Below, piece after piece: positions 26,557 through 35,762 of a DNA stretch of 64,000 nucleotides. This DNA is from Gammaproteobacteria bacterium (GTDB lineage: Bacteria; Pseudomonadota; Gammaproteobacteria; Steroidobacterales; Rariloculaceae). The translations under genes and the position numbers were made by a program. The notes beneath the pieces were generated by a model that saw only the letters and a list, made by a program, of their open reading frames with translations, was not told the origin of the DNA and made no database searches. How positions within the stretch are numbered: position 1 is the first letter of the stretch; each line of letters begins with the position of its first letter. The stretch covers positions 1-64,000 of the forward strand of contig JAJDVG010000012.1 of the NCBI GenBank assembly GCA_022826245.1, written 5' to 3'.

Positions 26557-27411
26557 ATGCCCCGGATCCTGAAGCAAGCCGACGCGCCAGCGCCCCTCGA
26601 TGTCAGACCTTATTCGCCCGTGCTCGGCGCCGAAGTCAGGGGCATCGATCTCGCGAGCGGCCTTGACAAAGCGGCGTACGAGCAGGTCCGGGCGGCCCTG
26701 CTCAGCCACCAGGTCCTGTTCTTCAAGGAACAGAGGGAGATTCCGCCGCAGACCCAGATCGAGTTCGGCCGGATGTTCGGCGAACTTCACATGCATCCGG
26801 CCGCGCCGCAGATGGACGGCTACCCCGAGATCTTCGAAATCCACGTCGACCGGGACTCGAAGATCGCCAACGGCGAGTTCTGGCATTCGGACGTGTCGTG
26901 CGACGAAGTGCCGCCGCTCGGCACGATCCTGCAACTGCACACGCTGCCCGAAGTCGGCGGCGACACGCTGTTCGCCAACATGTACGCGGCGTACGACGCC
27001 CTGTCCGAGCCGATGAAGAGGATGCTCGCGGGGCTCACCGCCCGTCACGAGTCCGAGCACGTCTACCGCGAACGCTATTCCGACCGCGGCGTCGACGACA
27101 CCGGCAAGCAGTATCCGCAGGCCAGCCATCCCGTCATCCGCACGCATCCGGAAACAGGAGCGAAGGCGCTCTACGTTAACCGCACGTTCACGACCCGGAT
27201 CAACGAACTGGAGCAGGCCGAAAGCGAAGCGGTACTCGGCTACCTGTTCGATCACTGCGAAAGCATCGACTTTCAGATCAGGTATCGCTGGGAGCGCAAC
27301 GATGTCGCCTTCTGGGACAACCGCTGCGCGATGCACCGGGCGATCTGGGACTACTGGCCCGCCGAGCGAAAGGGCCGGCGCGTCACGATCAAGGGCGACA
27401 GGCCTGCATGA
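26557..27411 (+). CDS. TauD/TfdA-family Fe(II)/2-oxoglutarate dioxygenase
   Basis: A 284-residue non-haem iron dioxygenase. The iron triad is visible as WHSDVS (HxD) and the distal histidine in CAMHRAIWDY; the 2-oxoglutarate arginine is in RRVTIKG. The family hydroxylates sulfonates, phenoxyacids and many other substrates; none can be assigned here. ATG 26557 follows CGGAG with good spacing, whereas the upstream ATG at 26476 gives an Arg-rich extension unlike the family. It lies 45 bases before an anion transporter, which might import its substrate. Confidence 0.86.
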   Translation: MPRILKQADAPAPLDVRPYSPVLGAEVRGIDLASGLDKAAYEQVRAALLSHQVLFFKEQREIPPQTQIEFGRMFGELHMHPAAPQMDGYPEIFEIHVDRDSKIANGEFWHSDVSCDEVPPLGTILQLHTLPEVGGDTLFANMYAAYDALSEPMKRMLAGLTARHESEHVYRERYSDRGVDDTGKQYPQASHPVIRTHPETGAKALYVNRTFTTRINELEQAESEAVLGYLFDHCESIDFQIRYRWERNDVAFWDNRCAMHRAIWDYWPAERKGRRVTIKGDRPA

Positions 27412-27456
27412 GCCCGCTGCTCCGGCGCGCCGTCTGAGCGGGCGCGGCCAAACGAA

Positions 27457-28860
27457 ATGACCCGAGCTGGCGGTCTCTACCGGAACGGTTTGCTCATCGC
27501 CGGCCCCGTGCTCGCGGCCATCGTCTGGTTCGCCCTGAGATCGGCCGGGCTTGAGCCCGCCGCCTGCTGGTGCGGCGCGGTGACGGCCTGGTGTGCGCTA
27601 TGGTGGGCATTCGAAGCCGTGCCCCTGCCCGTTACCGCCCTGATTCCTTTCGCCGTCCTGCCGCTCGGCGGCGTGCTCACGCACCGCGAGGTCGCGGTCG
27701 CCTACGGCGATACGCTGATCCTGCTCATGCTCGCAGGATCGATTATCTCCACGGCCATCGAAAAGAGCGGCGCCCATCGGCATATCGCCGTCGGCATGGT
27801 CAGACTCGTCGGCGCGCGCGGCGACCGGCGCATCGTGCTCGGGTTTCTTCTGGCTTCGGCGGTGCTGAGCATGTGGATCTCGAACACGGCGACGGTCGTG
27901 ATGCTGCTGCCCGTCGCGCTCGCGGTGCTCGACGGCGCGCCCGACCGCGAACGGCTCACCGCGCCGCTGCTGCTCGCCGTCGCCTACGGAGCCGCGATCG
28001 GCGGCAGTGCAACGCCCGTGGGCACGCCGCCCAACCTGATCTTCATCCAGAACTACAACGCGGCGACGGGTACCGAGATCGGTTTCCTCGAGTGGATGCG
28101 GATCGGCGTTCCGGTCGTCGTGCTGATGCTGCCGCTTGCCTGGCTCTGGCTGACGCGGAACTTCGGCCGCGAATCGACCGCGTTCGAGCTGCCCGAACCC
28201 GGCCGCTGGCAGCCGGACCAGAAGCGCGTCATGGCCGTGCTCGCGCTGACGGCACTCGGCTGGCTCACGCGCAGCGCGCCCTTCGGCGGCTGGAGCGGCT
28301 TGATCGGCGCCGAAGCCTACGCCGGCGACAGCACCGTGGCGCTCATTGCCGTCGCCGTACTCTTCGCCCTGCCGTCAGGGCGCGGCGACCGCAGCCGGCT
28401 GCTCGACTGGCAGACGGCGGCGTCGATTCCCTGGGGCGTATTCATCATGATCGGCGGCGGTGTGGCGATCGGCCTCGCGTTTCGCGAGTCGGGCCTCGGC
28501 GCCGCGCTCGGCGAGGCGCTGACCCCCGTGGCCGGGCTGCCGCTGCTCTTGATGATGCTCGCGCTCTGCCTGCTCACGACCTTCTTCACCGAAATCACGA
28601 GCAACACGGCGGTCGCCAACATCCTCATGCCGGTCATGGCGGCCACGGGCACGGCGGCAGGCATCGATCCGGTCCTGCTCATGGTTCCCGTGACGCTCGG
28701 GACGAATTTCGCCTTCATGCTGCCCGTCGCGACGGCGCCGAACGCGATCGTGCACGGAACCGGCAAGGTACGCGTCGCGCGGATGATGCGCGAAGGGGTG
28801 GCGCTGAACGTGCTCGGCGCCGTCCTGATCACCGGCGTGTGCTACCTGATCCTGCGCTGA
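27457..28860 (+). CDS. DASS (SLC13-type) sodium:anion symporter
   Basis: A 467-residue inner-membrane transporter of the divalent anion:Na+ symporter family. The two SNT motifs that bind sodium and carboxylate are present as WISNTAT and EITSNTAV, with the partner turns ATPVGTPPN and ATAPNAIV. About eleven helices and two hairpins are expected. Substrates in the family are di- and tricarboxylates or sulfate. It may be co-transcribed with the dioxygenase upstream. Confidence 0.9.
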   Translation: MTRAGGLYRNGLLIAGPVLAAIVWFALRSAGLEPAACWCGAVTAWCALWWAFEAVPLPVTALIPFAVLPLGGVLTHREVAVAYGDTLILLMLAGSIISTAIEKSGAHRHIAVGMVRLVGARGDRRIVLGFLLASAVLSMWISNTATVVMLLPVALAVLDGAPDRERLTAPLLLAVAYGAAIGGSATPVGTPPNLIFIQNYNAATGTEIGFLEWMRIGVPVVVLMLPLAWLWLTRNFGRESTAFELPEPGRWQPDQKRVMAVLALTALGWLTRSAPFGGWSGLIGAEAYAGDSTVALIAVAVLFALPSGRGDRSRLLDWQTAASIPWGVFIMIGGGVAIGLAFRESGLGAALGEALTPVAGLPLLLMMLALCLLTTFFTEITSNTAVANILMPVMAATGTAAGIDPVLLMVPVTLGTNFAFMLPVATAPNAIVHGTGKVRVARMMREGVALNVLGAVLITGVCYLILR

Positions 28861-28956
28861 GGACCTGCCCGGCGCGCGCGCCCGTCAGCCTCTGCAGCAA
28901 ACCTGCATCGCTACCCGGCGCACGCGCCGCGGACGCTACGATCGTGAACGACCGCC

Positions 28957-30819
28957 TCAGCGCACGTCGCAGAAGCAATAGGCGTAGATTCCGCGCGGGT
29001 CGTTGAACTGCTCGACGAAGGCCAACGGTTCGCTGGCCGCTTCGAGCAGCACCGCGAGCGCGCGCGGCATGTGCGCCTCGTAGCCGAGCGCCGCGATCGC
29101 CGGCGAAGCCATGCGCATCATGTTGAGCAGGAAGCGGTCGAAGAAGTTCAGCGGGGGCTCGAAGTACTCGATCGAGTAGGCATCCTCCTCCAGCCCCGCA
29201 AGCAGCGCCGCTGAAGCAATCGCGTCGTCGAGATCGCCGAGCTCGTCGACGAGCCCGCGCGCGTGCGCTTCGCTGCCGACCCAGACGATGCCGCGTGCGA
29301 TCCGGTCGACTTCGTCGATGCTCATGCCGCGATTCGCGGCCACCTTGCCGATGAACTCGTCGTAGATGTAGCCGACGCTCTCCTGCATCATGCCGCTGAA
29401 ATCATCGCCCAGGCCGCGCAAGGGGTCGGACTGTCCGGCCAATGCGGTCGTGCCGAGGCCGTCGACGTGGATGCCGATACGGTCGAGCGTGCGCTGAAAC
29501 GTCGGGAACATCGCGCCGACGCCGATCGAACCGGTCAGGGTCGTCGGGCTCGCCCAGATCTCGTCGGCCGTCATCGAGATCCAGTACCCGCCCGAAGCCG
29601 CGACGCTGCCCATCGAGACGACCACGGACCGGCCGGACTCCTGGAAGACCTCGATCTCCCTCTGGATCAGTTCCGAAGCGAACGCGCTGCCGCCGCCGCT
29701 GTCGACGCGCAGCACGAGCGACTTGATGTCTTCGTTCTCGGTGGCTTGCCGGATGACTTGCGCCGTCGATTCGCCGCCGATGGAACCCGCCGGTTGCACG
29801 CCGTCCAGAATGTTGCCGGACGCGACGATGACGCCGATCCGGTCGTCCTGCTGCGATGGGGTCTCGAGCTGCCGGATCGCGGCGAGGTAGTCCTCGTGGC
29901 CTATCCGGGCGTAATCGTCGCCGGGGCTCCACGGCGGCGTCTCACCGACGAGCTCGCCGATGTGGGATCGCATGGCATCGCGCGTCATGAGTTCGTCGAC
30001 CAGACCGTAGTCGAGCGCGAGTTGACCCGTGTCGCCTGCCACGCCGCGCACGAGCGTCAGGGAGTCGTCCGCGTACCGCTGCATGCTGTCCGCATCGAGC
30101 CCGCGGGCCGTGGTCACGCCGTGCTGCCAGGCATCCCAGAGCGCGTTGAGGTAAGCCCCGGCCGCCTCGCGATCTTCCGGAGACATGTCGTCGCGTGTCA
30201 CGGGTTCGACGAAGGATTTGTACTCGCCGACCGTCCAGACGTTGTAATCGACGTAGAGCGCGTCGAGCGCCGACTTGTAGTACGGCATGTAGCGGCTGTA
30301 ACCGTCGACGAACACCATGCCCATCGGGTGCATGAATATCTCGTCGGCCTGCGCGGCGAGGTAGTACTGCGTTTCGTTGAACGAATCGCCGAGCGCGATC
30401 ACGGGCTTGCCGCTCTCCTTGAACGCCGCGATTTCGTCGGCCAGTTCCTCGAGCTTGCTGAGCCCGGATCCGCTCAGACCGTCGAGATCGAGCACGAGCA
30501 CCTCGATCCGTTCGTCGTCGCGTGCCTCGCGGAGCACGTCGACGAGACCCTTGAGCAGGGTCTCGGCCACGGCGAGCCCCTGCGCCCTGGCTAACGCGCG
30601 ATCGAAACTGTTGCCCGACAGTTGATCGACGATTACGCCCTGCGGCGCAAGCACCAGAGCCGCCTCGTTCGGCACGGGCGTTGCGTCGGGCGCCAGAGAC
30701 GCCGCCGCGAGGATCACGATGATCAACAGGATGGAAAGGTGCAGCACCCTCCGGATGCGGTCGAGCCCGCGCCAGATGGACCTGAGAATGCGCAAGACGA
30801 CAGGAGTCTGGTCACTCAT
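28957..30819 (-). CDS. sppA: Signal peptide peptidase SppA, 67K type
   Basis: An inner-membrane protease that cuts released signal peptides. 620 residues, the long two-domain form as in E. coli. One N-terminal membrane anchor (about 25-45). The catalytic lysine is in VGEYKSFVEP (Lys201) and the serine nucleophile in SMGSVAASGGYW (Ser409). It is 30 bases downstream of dctM in the same direction, so it may be the last gene of the TRAP operon. Convergent with the DASS transporter. Confidence 0.95.
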   Translation of the reverse strand: MSDQTPVVLRILRSIWRGLDRIRRVLHLSILLIIVILAAASLAPDATPVPNEAALVLAPQGVIVDQLSGNSFDRALARAQGLAVAETLLKGLVDVLREARDDERIEVLVLDLDGLSGSGLSKLEELADEIAAFKESGKPVIALGDSFNETQYYLAAQADEIFMHPMGMVFVDGYSRYMPYYKSALDALYVDYNVWTVGEYKSFVEPVTRDDMSPEDREAAGAYLNALWDAWQHGVTTARGLDADSMQRYADDSLTLVRGVAGDTGQLALDYGLVDELMTRDAMRSHIGELVGETPPWSPGDDYARIGHEDYLAAIRQLETPSQQDDRIGVIVASGNILDGVQPAGSIGGESTAQVIRQATENEDIKSLVLRVDSGGGSAFASELIQREIEVFQESGRSVVVSMGSVAASGGYWISMTADEIWASPTTLTGSIGVGAMFPTFQRTLDRIGIHVDGLGTTALAGQSDPLRGLGDDFSGMMQESVGYIYDEFIGKVAANRGMSIDEVDRIARGIVWVGSEAHARGLVDELGDLDDAIASAALLAGLEEDAYSIEYFEPPLNFFDRFLLNMMRMASPAIAALGYEAHMPRALAVLLEAASEPLAFVEQFNDPRGIYAYCFCDVR

Positions 30820-30849
30820 GATCGAAATCCCCGAAAAAGCGATACGGTT

Positions 30850-32106
30850 TCAGCCGAGAAGCAGCAATGATAACTCCGGGACATAGGCGATGATCGCGAC
30901 ACATACCGTCAATACGAGCAGAAATGGCAGTGTCGCCCGGTAGACCGCGACGATGTCCCGATCGAAGCGATAGCTTGATATGAACAGGTTCAGACCGATC
31001 GGCGGCGTCAGGTAGCCCAGTTCCATCGCCGCCAGGAACACGATGCCGAGGTGGATCGGGTGAATCCCGAACTGCGCGGCGACCGGCACGATGAGCGGCA
31101 CGACGAGCACGATGGCGGAGAAGATGTCGAGGATGGCGCCGAGCACGAGCAGGAACACGAGCAACGCCGCCAGAAACGCTCCCCGGCCTGAGACGTGTTC
31201 GTTGATGAGCTCGAACATGCGCTGCGGCACGCCGATATCGATCAGGTAGTTCGTCGATGCGAGCGACATCCCGAGAATGAGCAGGATGGCGCCGACGAGC
31301 ACCATCGAATCGCGCACGATACGCGCAGCGCTGCGCCACGGGACTTCGCGCAACATCACGAACTCGACGATCGCGACGTATACCACCGTGACGGCCGCCG
31401 CTTCGGAAACCGCGAAGTAACCGCTGTAGATGCCGCCGAGCACGACGAACGGCAGCGGCAACTCCCACCTGGCGTCGCGGATCGCCGCAAGCACGGCCTT
31501 CGCCGAGCCCGGTTCGCGCTCACCGGCCGGCTTGCGGTTCATCCAGTACCCGTAAAGCGCAAGCGCCACTAGCATGAGCGTGCCGGGCAGGATTCCGGCG
31601 ATAAACAGATCGTCGATCGGCGCCTCGGCGACGACGCCGTAGAGGATCAGCGGCAGCGACGGCGCGAACAGCAGGCCGAGACTTCCGGATGCGGTCACGA
31701 GCCCGAGGCTGAACCGTTCGCTGTATCCGGCCTGCACGAGGGCCGGAAAGAACAACGCGCCGAGTGCGACGATCGTTACGCCTGAAGCCCCGGTAAACGC
31801 GGTAAAGAGCGCGCAGGCAGCGAGCGAGATCATCGCGAGCCCGCCCGGCAACCAGCCGAGCAGCGCCTGCGACAGGCGCACGAGCCGCTGCGGCGCACCG
31901 CCCTCGCTGAGCAGGAATCCCGCGAAGGTGAACAACGGAATGGCAACGAGCACGGGCGTTTCGGCGATGCCGAAGAACTCGATCGCCGTGACGGACAGGT
32001 CGATGCCCTCGCGCGAGAAACCGAGCATCGCGCTCGCGGCGATCACGGCGAAGAGCGGCGCGCCGAGCAGCGCCAGAATCGCGAGCAGGATTCCCGGGGC
32101 GAACAT
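30850..32106 (-). CDS. dctM: TRAP transporter large membrane subunit DctM
   Basis: The 418-residue channel subunit of a tripartite ATP-independent periplasmic transporter, driven by a sodium or proton gradient. About twelve hydrophobic segments; ALFTAFTGASGVTIVALGALFFPAL and the C-terminal PPIGLNLFISSYRF are typical. The ATG overlaps the dctQ stop by one base (TGATG). An upstream frame to 32169 is discarded because it lies inside dctQ. Confidence 0.94.
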   Translation of the reverse strand: MFAPGILLAILALLGAPLFAVIAASAMLGFSREGIDLSVTAIEFFGIAETPVLVAIPLFTFAGFLLSEGGAPQRLVRLSQALLGWLPGGLAMISLAACALFTAFTGASGVTIVALGALFFPALVQAGYSERFSLGLVTASGSLGLLFAPSLPLILYGVVAEAPIDDLFIAGILPGTLMLVALALYGYWMNRKPAGEREPGSAKAVLAAIRDARWELPLPFVVLGGIYSGYFAVSEAAAVTVVYVAIVEFVMLREVPWRSAARIVRDSMVLVGAILLILGMSLASTNYLIDIGVPQRMFELINEHVSGRGAFLAALLVFLLVLGAILDIFSAIVLVVPLIVPVAAQFGIHPIHLGIVFLAAMELGYLTPPIGLNLFISSYRFDRDIVAVYRATLPFLLVLTVCVAIIAYVPELSLLLLG

Positions 32107-32615
32107 CAGGGTTCCGCGCGCGGCCGGGACACGAACCGGGACAGGAATCGCAACGCGTACCGGTAGCACAAGAGCGCGAAACCGATCGGCAGGATCGACT
32201 GAAAGATCCAGGCAGGCCAGTTTCCGAGCAGCACGTCCCCGAAGGCGAACGAGTCGCGCACGAAACTCAGCGCGTGCCAGGCGAGCAGCCCCGCGACGGC
32301 GGCGGTAAAGAGTTCCACGAGGGCATTGACCGGCCGGCGCACCCGGTCCGGCAGCAGGCGCCCGGCAAGATCGATCGCGATGTGCCTGTCGTCGCGGCTC
32401 GCTGCGATCGCGGCGATCACTGCAAGCCAGAGCACTGCGAGCCGGATGACGCCGTCGGCCCAGGGCAGGCCGATCGAGAACACGTTGCGCAGCACGATCT
32501 GCGCCAGGGCCAGAGCGCCGAGACCGCCGAGCAGCGCGATGAGCAGCGCGTTCTCCAGCGCTCGCCCGAACTGCTCGGCGCGCAGCAGCCAGGGATGCCG
32601 CGAGGCCGGTTCCAG
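32106..32615 (-). CDS. dctQ: TRAP transporter small membrane subunit DctQ, probable CTG start
   Basis: The small four-helix subunit that partners DctM. The frame from GTG 32495 gives only 129 residues and lacks the first helix, yet the sequence upstream in the same frame continues the family pattern (RAEQFGRALENALLIALLGG, then LAQIVLRNVF). No ATG, GTG or TTG occurs upstream. A CTG at 32615 preceded by GGAG at seven bases gives 169 residues, the normal family length. I annotate that start; a sequencing error or a non-standard start elsewhere is possible. It lies 4 bases after dctP. Confidence 0.72.
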   Translation of the reverse strand: MEPASRHPWLLRAEQFGRALENALLIALLGGLGALALAQIVLRNVFSIGLPWADGVIRLAVLWLAVIAAIAASRDDRHIAIDLAGRLLPDRVRRPVNALVELFTAAVAGLLAWHALSFVRDSFAFGDVLLGNWPAWIFQSILPIGFALLCYRYALRFLSRFVSRPRAEP

Positions 32616-32619
32616 GGCC

Positions 32620-33690
32620 CTACTCCGGGCGAACTGGCGCGGCGCCGTCGTTGGCGCGGAAATCGTCGAGCAGGCCGAGCAACTCGTCGAGCAGCGGCGC
32701 GTCGATGTCCGGCCGTTGGCGGAGCTCCGGATAGATGGTCTCGACGGTGCTGCGCCACTCGCCGATATCGGCCGCGTTCACGCTGACCGGTTCCACACCG
32801 ATGTCTGTCATCACCAGCGCGGCCTCGAGATTGTCCTCGCGCGCAGCGCGGTCGATGCGCGCCATCGCATCGCCCATGACGTCGCGCACGACGCGGCGAT
32901 CCCCGGCGCCCAGGGCGTTGAAGGCCCTCGCGTCGAGGGCGAGGATGCCCATCGTATAGGCGACCGGAAGTTCCGTGCGGTAGCGGACATTCGTATGCCA
33001 CTGCAGCGTCAGCGCCGCGGACGGCGATGCCGCCACGACATCGAGCAGACCCGTCTGCAGGCCCGTCAACACGTCGGTCAGCGGCAGGACGACCGGCGAC
33101 AGGCCAAGCGCTTCCATTGCGATGAAGCCCAGCGGGTCGCCTTCCGGAACCCAGACCTTGCGCCGCTGCAGGTCCTCGACGCGGCTGACCGGCTCGTTGG
33201 CCATGAGCTCTGCGAATCCGCCCTCGCTGAAGCCGAGGCTGACGAAACCGGCCTGCTCGAGGCCCGCCTCGAGCTTCGGATCGAGACGCTCGCGAACGTA
33301 GTCGACTTCGTCGAGGGAGCGAAACAGCAGCGGAATCCCGTAGAGCGTGAGCGCCCGGTAGCGCTCGGCCAGCCCGCTCGCGGCGAATGCGCCGCCATGC
33401 AGTTGCCCGATCCGGATCCTTCTGAGCACCTGCGCGTCGTTGCCCATGACGCCGCCCGGGTAGAACCTGATTTCGACGCGGCCATCGGTGAGCTCGCGGA
33501 CCCGGTCTGCTCCGGCGCGCATTTCGCGCATCCATTCGGAGCCGTCCGGCGCGAGCGTCGCAAGCTTGATCTCTTGCGCCGAGACAGCTCCCGTGACGCA
33601 GCCAAGCGCGCACAGCGAAAGCGCCACGCCCCAGGCCCTGGCAACACGTGCAACGCGCCGGGCAACGGCTACCGAGCGAATCGGCCGCAT
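32620..33690 (-). CDS. dctP: TRAP transporter substrate-binding protein DctP
   Basis: A 356-residue periplasmic binding protein with a signal peptide (cleavage near AVSAQE). The mature start IKLATLAPDGSEW, FYPGGVMGNDAQVLRRIRIGQLHGG, and the ELPVAYTMGILALD region identify the DctP family; the arginine that fixes a carboxylate is expected near the PVVLPLTDVLTGLQTGLLD region. The substrate is probably an organic acid. The ATG shares one base with the stop of tatT. Confidence 0.92.
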   Translation of the reverse strand: MRPIRSVAVARRVARVARAWGVALSLCALGCVTGAVSAQEIKLATLAPDGSEWMREMRAGADRVRELTDGRVEIRFYPGGVMGNDAQVLRRIRIGQLHGGAFAASGLAERYRALTLYGIPLLFRSLDEVDYVRERLDPKLEAGLEQAGFVSLGFSEGGFAELMANEPVSRVEDLQRRKVWVPEGDPLGFIAMEALGLSPVVLPLTDVLTGLQTGLLDVVAASPSAALTLQWHTNVRYRTELPVAYTMGILALDARAFNALGAGDRRVVRDVMGDAMARIDRAAREDNLEAALVMTDIGVEPVSVNAADIGEWRSTVETIYPELRQRPDIDAPLLDELLGLLDDFRANDGAAPVRPE

Positions 33691-34550
33691 CAGAAGTACC
33701 CCGGCGACGAAGCCAGCAGCTCGCGGGCTTCGCGTTGGGCAAGCACGTTGAAGAGCGTATAGCCCGGAACCTCGACCGGCGCGGCGAGGACTTCCATGAG
33801 CAGCCTGTCGTGCAACTCCCGGTCGAACACGAGCCGCGCATGGCGGCGCGCGTACTCGACCTTGACCGACAGGTCGCGTCCCCCGGAAAGCTCGATCGCC
33901 CGTTCGAAGTGAGCCCGAGCGACATCGGGTTGCCCGCCAAGCGCCGGCGGGCGAAGCGAGTTCAGAATCCCGAGGTAGCCGTGCAGCGCTCCCTGCTCGT
34001 AGCTTTCGTCCAGTTCCAGCGTCCGTTCCAATGCCGCTTCCACCCAGGGCAACTCCGCTACGGCGCTCCAGTCCTCGCTCGTGGCGTCCAGATAGCTCAA
34101 CCAGCTCACCGAATACGCATAAAGATAATCGATATCCCGGTTGCCGACCTCACCCAACTCCCCGACGAATACGTCGTACGGCAACCCTCTCCAGGCGCAG
34201 GCCGGGGGGTGCGCAAGGCAAATGGCGCGCCGGCCGTAGTCGCGGGCCTTGCCCGTCAACCCGGCCATGCGGCTCGCGTCGGTCTCGAACCTCGAACCGT
34301 ACAGGGCGAAGATCTGCGCACCGACCGCGAGCAGGTCCTCGTCCTCGGGGCTCTGCGAGATCAGCCCGTCGACGAGCAGCAGCCACGCCGGTACGCCGCT
34401 CTCGATCAGCGCGGGATCGTTCTGGTTCAGGATGGCCGCGGTCAGCGTATCGGAGGCGATGGAACCGATCAGGTTGGTGCAGCCGCCGAGCATGCCCGCG
34501 GCCAACAGGCATGCGGCGAACGCGCCACGTCGAGCATGGCGAAGGGACAC
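33690..34550 (-). CDS. tatT: TatT: TRAP-associated TPR lipoprotein
   Basis: A ~286-residue lipoprotein with a helical, TPR-like body (LLVDGLISQSPEDEDLLAVGAQIFALYGSRF onward). In the TatT-P-Q-M class of TRAP systems first studied in Treponema, this protein trimerises and binds the substrate-binding subunit. The lipobox GMLGGC is about residue 24 from a GTG start at 34550, chosen because the frame upstream runs into rplS. It overlaps dctP by one base, and lies 40 bases after rplS. Confidence 0.78.
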   Translation of the reverse strand: MSLRHARRGAFAACLLAAGMLGGCTNLIGSIASDTLTAAILNQNDPALIESGVPAWLLLVDGLISQSPEDEDLLAVGAQIFALYGSRFETDASRMAGLTGKARDYGRRAICLAHPPACAWRGLPYDVFVGELGEVGNRDIDYLYAYSVSWLSYLDATSEDWSAVAELPWVEAALERTLELDESYEQGALHGYLGILNSLRPPALGGQPDVARAHFERAIELSGGRDLSVKVEYARRHARLVFDRELHDRLLMEVLAAPVEVPGYTLFNVLAQREARELLASSPGYF

Positions 34551-34590
34551 GCGCCCGCGTTCCGCGCGACAGCCGCCTGCGCGGCCGGAA

Positions 34591-34935
34591 TCAGATCTTT
34601 TCCTTGATACGCGCGGACTTCCCGCTGCGTTGCCGCAGGTAATATAGCTTCGCTCGCCGCACATCACCGCGCCGCTTGACCTTGACGCCCGCCACGGCCG
34701 GGCTGTGAACCTGGAAGACCCGCTCGACGCCTTCGCCGTGAGAGACCTTGCGTACCGTGAACGATGAATTGAGCCCGCGGTTGCGTTTGGCGATCACGAC
34801 GCCTTCATAGGCCTGCAGCCGCTCGCGTTGGCCTTCCTTCACGCGGACCTGAACGATGACGGTATCGCCGGGCGAGAAGTCGGGGAACTCCGGCTTCATC
34901 TGTTCCCTTTCCAATTCTTCGATGACTCTGGACAT
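34591..34935 (-). CDS. rplS: 50S ribosomal protein L19
   Basis: A 114-residue ribosomal protein at the 30S-50S interface. [26 protein letters not shown]-type N-terminus, [20 protein letters not shown] and [19 protein letters not shown] are all conserved. Fourth gene of the rpsP-rimM-trmD-rplS operon; 79 bases separate it from trmD. Confidence 0.98.
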   Translation of the reverse strand: MSRVIEELEREQMKPEFPDFSPGDTVIVQVRVKEGQRERLQAYEGVVIAKRNRGLNSSFTVRKVSHGEGVERVFQVHSPAVAGVKVKRRGDVRRAKLYYLRQRSGKSARIKEKI

Positions 34936-35014
34936 GGCTTGATCCTCTCAACCGGGATTCCGCAGCGCGGTATTGTACGACGCGGAAGCCGGACTACGAT
35001 ATTCCGCTGCTTCG

Positions 35015-35761
35015 TTACGCGGAACCGGCTTCCAGACGGTATTCGGCGAGCAGCTCACGCTCCTCGTCGCTCAGGACGCGCGCCTCGAGCAGGTCGGGCC
35101 GCTTGCGCCAGGTCCGTCCCAGTGCATGCTTGAGGCGCCAGCGCCTGATCCTGTCGTGATCGCCGCCGAGCAGCACCTCGGGGACGGCCATCCCGTCGAC
35201 GACCTCCGGCCGCGTGTACTGCGGATAACCGAGCAGTCCGTCCATGTGCGAATCGCGCTCCCCGGACTCCTCGTGACCGAGCACGCCGGGCAGCAGCCTC
35301 GCGACCGCATCGATGACGACGGCGGCGGCAAGTTCGCCGCCGCTCAGCACGTAGTCGCCGATCGACACTTCCTCGAGCGCCTCGGCCTCGATGATCCGCT
35401 CATCGAGCCCCTCGTAACGCCCGGCGACGAGCAGCAACCCGGGCGCGGCGGCGAGTTCGCGCGCGAGCGCGCCGTTGAAGCTGCGGCCTCGGGCGCTCAG
35501 GACGAGAGCGCGGCTGTCTTTCGGGAGACAGGTGCGCAGCGCGCCGATCGCGCCGCACATGGGCTCGTAACTGAGCACCATGCCGGGCCCGCCGCCGTAG
35601 GGCCGGTCGTCCACCGTCCGGTGCCGGTCCGTCGTGAAGGCGCGCGGCGACTCGTGCCGGAGCTCGACGAGCCCCCGCTCGCAGGCGCGGCCGACGACAC
35701 CGTGCCGCGCAACGGGATCGATGAGCTCTGCAAACAGCGAAACCACGCCGATCCGATACAT
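35015..35761 (-). CDS. trmD: tRNA (guanine-37-N1)-methyltransferase
   Basis: Methylates G37 of tRNAs to prevent frameshifting. 248 residues of a SPOUT enzyme: MYRIGVVSLF start, TVDDRPYGGGPGMV, GRYEGLDERI and the SAM-knot loop IGDYVLSGGELAA are all present. It is separated from rimM by a single base (stop 35763 side), which indicates coupled expression. Confidence 0.98.
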   Translation of the reverse strand: MYRIGVVSLFAELIDPVARHGVVGRACERGLVELRHESPRAFTTDRHRTVDDRPYGGGPGMVLSYEPMCGAIGALRTCLPKDSRALVLSARGRSFNGALARELAAAPGLLLVAGRYEGLDERIIEAEALEEVSIGDYVLSGGELAAAVVIDAVARLLPGVLGHEESGERDSHMDGLLGYPQYTRPEVVDGMAVPEVLLGGDHDRIRRWRLKHALGRTWRKRPDLLEARVLSDEERELLAEYRLEAGSA

Positions 35762-35762
35762 G

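Noticed and set aside
28861-28956. GC-rich inverted sequence between the DASS transporter and sppA considered as a terminator
   Set aside because: The GCGCGCGCG run can pair with itself but no defined stem followed by a T-tract on either strand was found.
29263-30594. A 443-residue plus-strand frame opposite sppA
   Set aside because: sppA has its catalytic Lys and Ser and full length; the plus-strand frame is an antisense artefact.
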